Positions 47,025 to 57,700 of a stretch of DNA of 64,000 nucleotides are shown here, piece after piece. The stretch spans positions 72,041,544 to 72,105,543 of the forward strand of contig NC_073692.1 of the NCBI RefSeq assembly GCF_029784155.1. Direction: 5' to 3'. The position numbers were made by a program, and so were the translations under genes. The DNA comes from Uranotaenia lowii (taxonomy: Eukaryota > Arthropoda > Insecta > Diptera > Culicidae). Under the pieces are notes generated by a model that had not been told where the DNA came from, searched no databases, and was given only the letters and a program-made list of their open reading frames with translations. Numbering within the stretch: position 1 is the first letter of the stretch; every line of letters starts with the position of its first letter.

Positions 47025-47660
47025 ACTGAATCAAAGCAATCGAAAGATTCCTTTTAATTCAACCACGGTCAGGCTTGAAAATTTTCATTCATTCATATGG
47101 ACGGCGAAATTTATTTTGGATCACCAAGAAAATATGGTCCACGGTATAAGAAAAGTTCAGAATCGGTATTTCGATAGCAACTTACTATCTTCTTCAGAGC
47201 AAGTTCACTGGTGTTGGGAAAAAGTGGTAGAAATTTTGACATTTTGAAAATTTTACCATGCAAAAATGGTTTTTAGATCTTTGGGCGTTGTATTTTTTTA
47301 CAGCACTGTTTCAATTTCAGCCGTATGTGATAGAAATATTGCTATTCTAAGAATAGCACTGCAGAATAGCAATAGCACTGAGAGCAAGTTCACTGGTGTT
47401 GGGAAAAAGTTATAGAAATTTTGTCACTTTTTGCACATTTTGAAAATTTTGCCATGCAAAAACATTTTCAAGATCTGTGGTCTTCAAGTTTTTTAACAAC
47501 ACGTGTTGTAGTTCCGCATGCTGTGATGCAAGAATAGTATTCTTGCCTTCAGCCAGCCAGTATTCCAGCCATTCAGAGCCTTTTCGATTCAATCTATTCA
47601 AGAAAATCACAATATATTCAATCGAAAAAAAAGGGAATCTTTCGATTGCTTTGATTCAGT
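47025..47660. mobile_element. MITE with a perfect 27 bp inverted terminal repeat
   Basis: The element starts at ACTGAATCAAAGC (47025) and ends at the complement, GCTTTGATTCAGT (47660). The match covers at least 27 bp without mismatch. Inside is a direct duplication of about 90 bp starting AGCAAGTTCACTGGTGTTGG at 47199 and 47383. No coding capacity and no clear target duplication, so the superfamily is open. Confidence 0.75.
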
Positions 47661-47785
47661 CTTTTTGGCATTTTTGTTTGTGTCATTTTTGTAATTTTAG
47701 TTATTTTTAGAAATTTTTTCATTGTGATAAGTATTTTTGAAGGATTTCTTTCAACTGACTGGGAGCCGCATAACTGTCTTCAATT

Positions 47786-47791
47786 TTTATT
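47786..47791 (-). terminator. Possible poly(A) signal of the B3GLCT gene
   Basis: AATAAA on the minus strand, about 150 bp past the stop codon. Confidence 0.4.
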
Positions 47792-47936
47792 GAAAAAGCT
47801 TATCGGTTATTAATAAACGATGAGGAAAACTACCATCCCCCATAATAACTGAAAACACGATGTCGTGTATGTAGGAAGGAAAATGCGGGGAAATGTTTCC
47901 CTTTTCCTTCCAGCTCGCTAGCTAGCTACCTTCTAG

Positions 47937-48728
47937 CTACAGTTCCGCTGCTGGTTTGATTATGTTCGGTTCCTGTTGATGCGGATGAAGTTGGTTCGGG
48001 GGATTTTGCCGAGGGTGGTGATGCTGGGGCTGAGTCAGCATCAACATCGGCAGCAAGTTGTTGTTTGATTGGAGCTCATTATTTTCACAGAAATAATGTT
48101 TGCTGATATGTTCGGATTTCTGCTGCTCCGTTCGATGATCACCGTGATCAATACGACGGCACCGCTGCTGCTGGTAACGATGGCAATCATTTGCCATCAC
48201 GCTCCTTGTGGCAGACACCGTCGTCGTATCATCATCCGTCGTCGTCGTCGTATCATCGGTTGGCTCCGTTTCCAAAGCTAAAGCCAATCCATTGCTATCA
48301 TCATAGTCCTCGGTGGCTTCCGATTCATCCGTTTGCCTTTTAGCTGCTGACGACGACGTTAGTCCTGGTCCTGTTTGCTCATCGGTGTTTGTTGGAATGG
48401 GACGAATCGGCATCGGGGCATCACGTTGTTGAGTTGTCCTACTAACATCTTTGGGCAGCAGCACGTGATTATTCTGCTCCCCTGTGCTGTCGTTATCGTT
48501 ACAACTGATATGTTTCGGCTGTTGGAGCAGCGGTTTCCCGACGAGGTTTACTTCGGTCTGGCCCTTCGTTGCTTCGTCACGTTCGTCGGTCCTCTTCGGC
48601 GGATTGGGCTCATTCGATGGATCATCGTGACCGCCTCCGTTGGGACCGAGGGATGGCGAAAAGTGGCAGCCCGTTTGTTGACGATTCCACCACTGCTCGT
48701 CGTTTGCTCGGAACCACCTGTTGTAGAC
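47937..48728 (-). CDS. B3GLCT-like: B3GLCT-like gene, last exon with long disordered tail
   Basis: 792 bp after a pyrimidine-rich acceptor ending ATCCGCAG. The phase-0 start VYNRWFRANDEQWWNRQQ fits exactly after IDPYQ. The remaining about 245 residues are low-complexity: Pro/Asn-rich, then Gln-rich, a run TDDTTTTTDDDTTT, then His/Gln/Pro-rich, ending EPNIIKPAAEL and TAG. The frame stays open for 264 codons despite no conserved domain, which supports real coding use. Confidence 0.78.
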   Translation of the reverse strand, partial: VYNRWFRANDEQWWNRQQTGCHFSPSLGPNGGGHDDPSNEPNPPKRTDERDEATKGQTEVNLVGKPLLQQPKHISCNDNDSTGEQNNHVLLPKDVSRTTQQRDAPMPIRPIPTNTDEQTGPGLTSSSAAKRQTDESEATEDYDDSNGLALALETEPTDDTTTTTDDDTTTVSATRSVMANDCHRYQQQRCRRIDHGDHRTEQQKSEHISKHYFCENNELQSNNNLLPMLMLTQPQHHHPRQNPPNQLHPHQQEPNIIKPAAEL

Positions 48729-51700
48729 CTGCGGATGTACGTGGGATATAGAGATGGGTGATTGGGGTTGTTGAAGAACAATGTTTAACGAATTTATGAG
48801 TAATAACGGTATTATTACAACTTTTCACGAAAATCAAGATTCCAAAAAAGTTTCTAAGCATCAATTTAATTTAAACTTCGAAATTTGTGTAAATGCCTTG
48901 TTTTATAACTGTTTTATATGGAGGTATTGTTCTCCATGAAAACGTTGTTAATTTTTTTTTATCTTTTTTTTTGTAGATAGTGAGGCTTAATTTTTCAAGA
49001 ATTTTAGCTCCGTTAAATTGTTAAAGAATATAAAAAATTGTTATGGTTTTTTAGTAAGCAGATTGATAAAAAAACACAATATCAACCATACAACAAATAA
49101 AACTGTTAAGAGTCACAAAATTTTTTATAAATTCAAATTGCAAATCGAATAATTATTGATTTTCTCAAAAAGAAATTTCTCTTTAACCTTTTCATATTTC
49201 TGTGTTTTGTTACCATTCAATTTTGGAAGATGTGCACAAGTTTCCTAAAAATGATAACAAAAATGACAAAAATGACAAAAATGACAAAAATGACAAAAAT
49301 GACAAAAATGACAAAAATGACAAAAATGACAAAAATGACAAAAATGACAAAAATGACAAAAATGACAAAAATGACAAAAATGACAAAAATGACAAAAATG
49401 ACAAAAATGACAAAAATGACAAAAATGACAAAAATGACAAAAATGACAAAAATGACAAAAATGACAAAAATGACAAAAATGACAAAAATGACAAAAATGA
49501 CAAAAATGACAAAAATGACAAAAATGACAAAAATGACAAAAATGACAAAAATGACAAAAATGACAAAAATGACAAAAATGACAAAAATGACAAAAATGAC
49601 AAAAATGACAAAAATGACAAAAATGACAAAAATGACAAAAATGACAAAAATGACAAAAATGACAAAAATGACAAAAATGACAAAAATGACAAAAATGACA
49701 AAAATGACAAAAATGACAAAAATGACAAAAATGACAAAAATGACAAAAATGACAAAAATGACAAAAATGACAAAAATGACAAAAATGACAAAAATGACAA
49801 AAATGACAAAAATGACAAAAATGACAAAAATGACAAAAATGACAAAAATGACAAAAATGACAAAAATGACAAAAATGACAAAAATGACAAAAATGACAAA
49901 AATGACAAAAATGACAAAAATGACAAAAATGACAAAAATGACAAAAATGACAAAAATGACAAAAATGACAAAAATGACAAAAATGACAAAAATGACAAAA
50001 ATGACAAAAATGACAAAAATGACAAAAATGACAAAAATGACAAAAATGACAAAAATGACAAAAATGACAAAAATGACAAAAATGACAAAATTGACAAAAA
50101 TGACAAAAATGACAAAAATGACAAAAATGACAAAAATGACAAAAATGACAAAAATGACAAAAATGACAAAAATGACAAAAATGACAAAAATGACAAAAAT
50201 GAAAAAATTGACAAAAATGACAAAAATGACAAAAATGACAAAAATGACAAAAATGACAAAAATGACAAAAATGACAAAAATGACAAAAATGACAAAAATG
50301 ACAAAAATGACAAAAATGACAAAAATGACAAAAATGACAAAAATGACAAAAATGACAAAAATGACAAAAATGACAAAAATGACAAAAATGACAAAAATGA
50401 CAAAAATGACAAAAATGACAAAAATGACAAAAATGACAAAAATGACAAAAATGACAAAAATGATAAAAATGACAAAAATGACAAAAATGACAAATATGAC
50501 AAAAATGACAAAAATAACAAAAATGACAAAAATTACAAAAATGACAAAAATAACAAAAAAGATTAAAATGACAAAAATGACAAAAATGACAAAAATGACA
50601 AAAATGACAAAAATGACAAAAATGACAAAAATGACAAAAATGACAAAAATGACAAAAATGACAAAAATGACAAAAATGACAAAAATGACAAAAATGACAA
50701 AAATGACAAAAATGACAAAATTGACAAAAATGACAAAAATGACAAAAATGACAAAAATGACAAAAATGACAAAAATGACAAAAATGACAAAAATGACAAA
50801 AATGACAAAAATGACAAAAATGACAAAAATGACAAAAATGACAAAAATGACAAAAATGACAAAAATGACAAAAATGACAAAAATGACAAAAATGACAAAA
50901 ATGACAAAAATGACAAAAATGACAAAAATGACAAAAATGACAAAAATGACAAAATTGACAAAATTGACAAAATTGACAAAAATGACAAAAATGACAAAAA
51001 AGACAAAAATGACAAAAATAACAAAAATGACAAAAATGACAAAAATGACAAAAATGACAAAAATGACAAAAATGACAAAAATGACAAAAATGACAAAAAT
51101 GACAAAAATGACAAAAATGACAAAAATGACAAAAATGACAAAAATGACAAAAATGACAAAAATGACAAAAATGACAAAAATGACAAAAATGACAAAAATG
51201 ACAAAAATGACAAAAATGACAAAAATGACAAAAATGACAAAAATGACAAAAATGACAAAAATGACAAAAATGACAAAAATGACAAAAATGACAAAAATGA
51301 CAAAAATGACAAAAATGACAAAAATGACAAAAATGACAAAAATGACAAAAATGACAAAAATGACAAAAATGACAAAAATGACAAAAATGACAAAAATGAC
51401 AAAAATGACAAAAATGACAAAAATGACAAAAATGACAAAAATGACAAAAATGACAAAAATGACAAAAATGACAAAAATGACAAAAATGACAAAAATGACA
51501 AAAATGACAAAAATGACAAAAATGACAAAAATGACAAAAATGACAAAAATGACAAAAATGACAAAAATGACAAAAATGACAAAAATGACAAAAATGACAA
51601 AAATGACAAAAATGACAAAAATGACAAAAATGACAAAAATGACAAAAATGACAAAAATGACAAAAATGACAAAAATGACAAAAATGACAAAAATGACAAA

Positions 51701-54700
51701 AATGACAAAAATGACAAAAATGACAAAAATGACAAAAATGACAAAAATGACAAAAATGACAAAAATGACAAAAATGACAAAAATGACAAAAATGACAAAA
51801 ATGACAAAAATGACAAAAATGACAAAAATGACAAAAATGACAAAAATGACAAAAATGACAAAAATGACAAAAATGACAAAAATGACAAAAATGACAAAAA
51901 TGACAAAAATGACAAAAATGACAAAAATGACAAAAATGACAAAAATGACAAAAATGACAAAAATGACAAAAATGACAAAAATGACAAAAATGACAAAAAT
52001 GACAAAAATGACAAAAATGACAAAAATGACAAAAATGACAAAAATGACAAAAATGACAAAAATGACAAAAATGACAAAAATGACAAAAATGACAAAAATG
52101 ACAAAAATGACAAAAATGACAAAAATGACAAAAATGACAAAAATGACAAAAATGACAAAAATGACAAAAATGACAAAAATGACAAAAATGACAAAAATGA
52201 CAAAAATGACAAAAATGACAAAAATGACAAAAATGACAAAAATGACAAAAATGACAAAAATGACAAAAATGACAAAAATGACAAAAAGACAAAAATTACA
52301 AAAATTACAAAAATTACAAAAATTACAAAAATTACAAAAATTACAAAAATTACAAAAATTACAAAAATTACAAAAATTACAAAAATGACAAAAATTACAA
52401 AAATTACAAAAATTACAAAAATTACAAAAATTACAAAAATTACAAAAATTACAAAAATTACAAAAATTATAAAAATTACAAAAATTACAAAAATTACAAA
52501 AATGACAAAAATTACAAAAATTACAAAAATTACAAAAATTACAAAAATTACAAAAATTACAAAAATTACAAAAATTACAAAAATTACAAAAATTACAAAA
52601 ATTACAAAAATTACAAAAATTACAAAAATTACAAAAATTACAAAAATTACAAAAATTACAAAAATTACAAAAATTACAAAAATTACAAAAATTACAAAAA
52701 TTACAAAAATTACAAAAATTACAAAAATTACAAAAATTACAAAAATTACAAAAATTACAAAAATTACAAAAATTACAAAAATTACAAAAATTACAAAAAT
52801 TACAAAAATTACAAAAATTACAAAAATTACAAAAATTACAAAAATTACAAAAATTACAAAAATTACAAAAATTACAAAAATTACAAAAATTACAAAAATT
52901 ACAAAAATGACAAAAATGACAAAAATTACAAAAATTACAAAAATTACAAAAATTACAAAAATTACAAAAATTACAAAAATTACAAAAATTACAAAAATTA
53001 CAAAAATTACAAAAATTACAAAAATTACAAAAATTACAAAAATTACAAAAATTACAAAAATTACAAAAATGACAAAAATTACAAAAATTACAAAAATTAC
53101 AAAAATTACAAAAATTACAAAAATTACAAAAATTACAAAAATTACAAAAATTACAAAAATTACAAAAATTACAAAAATTACAAAAATTACAAAAATTACA
53201 AAAATTACAAAAATTACAAAAATTACAAAAATTACAAAAATTACAAAAATTACAAAAATTACAAAAATTACAAAAATAACAAAAATTACAAAAATTACAA
53301 AAATTACAAAAATTACAAAAATTACAAAAATTACAAAAATTACAAAAATGACAAAAGTAAAATTCAGTAGTTGCGTGATGATACCATTTGTTCGATAATT
53401 TCTCCAGAAGTTTAAAATGCTTTAATCTGGGATCTTAAATCAGAAATCGTTTTTGTACATTTCAGAACAAGTTTTGAAATTCCCAAGCAGATTGAAAATT
53501 CATAAATCGTTTATAAAAGCGTTTATAAGTCTCCTAACCTCTAGTATAAGGTTGCCAGAATGTTTTCCACTCCCATCCTGGCCTAGCAATTCCGGGCATT
53601 TTTTCGAAAAAACCTGGCAAAATCCGGGCATGGATTTCAATTATGCAAATCCAAAAACCGGGCAATAACCGGGCAAAATTTAGGTTTATTATATATAAAA
53701 GCAAAGAAAAAATGCAAAAAAAATGAAATTAATAATTTATTAATGTAATTGCAGACTACCAAAAACCTTTTGGAACACTTAAATATTTAAAGGTTTTTAA
53801 GAGTAAATCAGCGAAATTATTTGAAACAACCGTTGAAAATGTCCGTACCGTTAATCGATTTTGCTTAAACTTACTCAAAAACTTTGATTTTTTTGGGTTT
53901 CTTTGTGTAAATTTTGAAAAAAATCCGGGCAATATCCGGACTTTTTTCACGATATCCGGGCAACCGGGCCAGACCGGACTTTCTCGAAATTTTGCATCAA
54001 ATATCCGGGCAAACCCGGATAAAACCGGGCAATCTGGCAAGCTTACTCTAGTATGAGATCGAGTCTCGGTCACGGCATACATAGTACTCTTTCTGTGGGC
54101 TGGTGGTGTTAGCATTAGTAAGCTAGCCATTATATCCTTAAAAGATGTACGCTTTAATCTTATGTAGAATTTAGTTCTCTTCAAAGAAACATGAAGTTTC
54201 ACTGAGATTCTGTATGTGTTTGTTTGTTTTTTTTAAGGCTAAAACTGTAACAAGCATGGAAAATTAAGGAGAACTCGAAAATGCAACTGAATATTTATTA
54301 CGTCCGTACAATTACGCTGCAGATATAGTTCTGACTCGAGCAACATACAAACAGGGATGTACTTAGGTCGAGGGCTGTACAGTGTTGCTGGTTAATTGAG
54401 TGATAACTCTTTACAAAAACCGTAGGGGTAGAGCAGGGCAGAGGAACCAAACGGAAATTTACAACCAGAAATAACTGCCAAATTTCTCGAAAAATGGCTA
54501 AAACTCTATGTTTCTACAATCTGAGTGATTATAGAAAATGACATATATTGATATGCTTTACATCTTAAGATGAAATTGAATTAAAAATAATTGCAACTAG
54601 CGTGTCTATTTGAAACAAGTCGATGATCTCTTAATTTTAGCTATTTTTTTCAGAAATTCTAAAAACGTCCGAATAATCTATGATTTGTATGTACTAATTA

Positions 54701-57700
54701 ACTAACTTCTAGTACCTGTAGAATGGACAGAATGTATTTTTTCTGTTCGTTTCTTTTCATATGTAGGTCAATCAACTTTCATAACATTTTCATTTCATAA
54801 ATATTTTAATTCAAAACAACAACGATTGTGCCGTTTGGAAATTCTGATTCGAAAATCAGAAGCGAGCAACGACTGATTTAAAAATCTGTCATCGATTGTC
54901 TTTGTTTGCGTAAGTGCGAAAATATTTCTGCGTGGAAATTATTTGCACAGGGGTCTATATGGATGCAATTTCCGCTATAAAATATCGAATATAATGTATC
55001 CGAACACCTTATGAGCAAAAAGTAACTGAAATTGATGTAGGTAATAGAATGGATATGGCCAACAAAAACCATTTGTTCGATATATTGACAGATTTGATTA
55101 CTTGGCTTTCAGCCGACAAATTCGGCTCGTCCCAAACACATAAAATTTCTTTTTATTCTTTGAAGAATACCTTTCTGACAGTTTTTAGCTGTTTTACATT
55201 AGCTGTTTTGTTTTTGAAGGAAATATCCTTCGAAAGTTGTTTGGGTTTTGTCATATTTTTGTTAATTTTGTATGAGAGCCCTCCTCCCATAAATCGGAGG
55301 GTTTTAAAAGTATCATTGAAATCAATTCCGGTCCTCAAAGCGACTTCAAACGGCTGGGATCATTTTTTTTGTATGAATCGTTTTGTGTAATGCTTTAAAT
55401 CATCTTATTACTTTAAAACTAATCAAAATAGTTTGAAAATTGTTCGATTTTTGTAGTTTTTTATATGAGACCTCCCTCCTTTTCAACAATTTCACTACAA
55501 TTCATAATCTCAATATGTAAAAATTTGTCTGACGACACTCTAAATCATCTCATGATTTAAAATTTGTTGAGCCACTTTTCATGTTCATTTTGTATGGGAT
55601 CCGCCTCTATTTTAAGTCGGAGTGGTTTAAAAGTTTTATGAAAACCATTTCCGACCTCAAAAACTTCCATATAGGTACCAAACGCCACATTGCTGGGTTC
55701 AGTAGTTTGCAAGTCTAAAGGGGAGGATGGGGATACTTGATCTTGACCTTTTCTTATTTTTATCATATCTTTTTTGGAAAATTTAGCAACTCGCCGTCTT
55801 TTGCATTTACGAGGTTAATTTACTCCAAAAGTTAGAACGATATAAAAACTCGTAGATGTGCTAGAAGCATGTTCGTAAGACTAAAAAAATTGTGATATTT
55901 TTTTATTTACAGAAGACTTGATCCTTTACTAAAAGAGACTTGATCCCTTATTCAGGGTGCCCTGAACCTAGGCAAAAATCTAATATAATCCGAAGATAAA
56001 AGGTCCGTTGACTAGTTCTTGCCATATTAGTTCTCATTTCGCAGTTTGTAAGTATCAATCAAAGAGGATCATAAGAGTTTGTCTTCTACCCTACAGTCAT
56101 TGCATACTTCAAGGCGCAATTTTCTAGTTTTTAGATAAATACAGTATTTTAAGCCCTTTTTAACAGATATTTTCTCGATAAACTTTAGTTATTGGTCAGA
56201 TAACTAAGGTTTCATAGTAACCAATGATCACGATCCATTCAAATGAAAAATACATCTTTTTGGTCTCTAGGGATCTGTTTTACCCATAACATACATTTAG
56301 GAAAACATCTTCCTAAAAAATTGAAAGCTTTAGTATGGCATTTTGAAGTTCATGTTATACTCTAACGATTGACATATTGGTATAAATATTTTCATTAGAA
56401 TTTTTTCATGTGAGAAACATTTTAAAGTGATAAAAAAAGATCTTCAAATCACATTTTGTGAACAAACAAAGTTCAATAACTCGAAAATTATTTTTTTAAA
56501 AATTTGTTGAGATAACAGCGTTGTTGTTTTGTTCTATTTGGCACATTTCTCTAGAAAATTAGATATTTGTAAGACATTCCTGTTTCGAGATATAGGAAAA
56601 GAATCAAGTATCCCCAGGAATCAAGTATCCTCATTCTCCCCTACGAAACAGACAGACAGACAAGCATTAATTTTTATATATGTTCGGGATTCGACCAGAC
56701 CGAACTGAACGCCATGAGCATTTTTTTAGACAGTTTATCTTTATGCGCGAATATTATCTTTTAAAGACAAAATCTGTGATGTTTATGAAGCAGAATCGGT
56801 AGTTTATATTCTAAGGATTTCATAATATGAAGTCAATCATATTCGATTTTCCGATTTACAATATTAATTAAACGCGATTAAATTTTTGTTGTTTCAAAAT
56901 TTTCTCATGGCGCTTAGTTCGGCCTGGTGGAAGTCCTATTCTAAATTCTAAAAACTAATAAATTTGAATGAAATGGACAAAAACTTGTTTGTAAAAAATG
57001 CATACAATGCAACGCGTACAATGTTCATTGAATTGAATAAAAAAAACCGAGTTATATAAGTTTAAAACTTGAAAATATCACGATTACGAATGGTAGAAAG
57101 AATCTTCCACATTTTTTTTATTAGCTTTTTAAAGTATTTGAATATTCTAATAACTTATCGAGTTTTCATACAATTTGTTGAACTTTATTTATTCCTGCCT
57201 TAAGGGGGGGTAGGGTCTAACGGGTAAAAAAAAACACCATTTTCACGATTTTTTTCTAGAGCTATAGTTCAAAAAAATTTATTCAAATTTTTTGCATTAT
57301 ACAAAGCATTGTTAACATTTAGTAATTTTTTCGTCGAAAAATATTGAAAAATGAGCCGGTGACGGAGCACTTTCGAGGATGCCTTTTAGAAAACAGGATT
57401 TGCGGTGGACACTGTATCTCAGCACAGAATCATCTGAAGTAAAAAAATCAGAGCAAAATATTTTGAATAGATGTTTTTCTGGACCCCAACGTTTTTATTT
57501 AACTTTAAAAAATTTTGATGAAATTTTTGGGGCTGTTTGAAGTAAAAACTACGATTTTTCACGAAAAAATCCGCCATTTTTTATCTGTAAAATCTCCCCA
57601 AAGTAAAAAAACAAAAAAATAAAAACGTTGGGGTCTGGTATTTTATATGTAGAAAATATGTTCCAAATTTGAAAAGAATCGGATAAGTAGTTTTCAAATG

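Noticed and set aside
49230..52388. Open frame of about 1050 codons reading Lys-Met-Thr repeats, and the antisense His-Phe-Cys and Ser-Phe-Leu frames
   Set aside because: The 9 bp unit is a multiple of three, and five of its six frames lack a stop. The frames follow the array limits and have no start context, so they are satellite artefacts.
42651..53356. CRISPR-like regular repeats
   Set aside because: The repeats are direct 9-mers without spacers in an animal genome.
52385..53398. Lys-Ile-Thr repeat frame of 337 codons
   Set aside because: Translation of the AAAAATTAC array.
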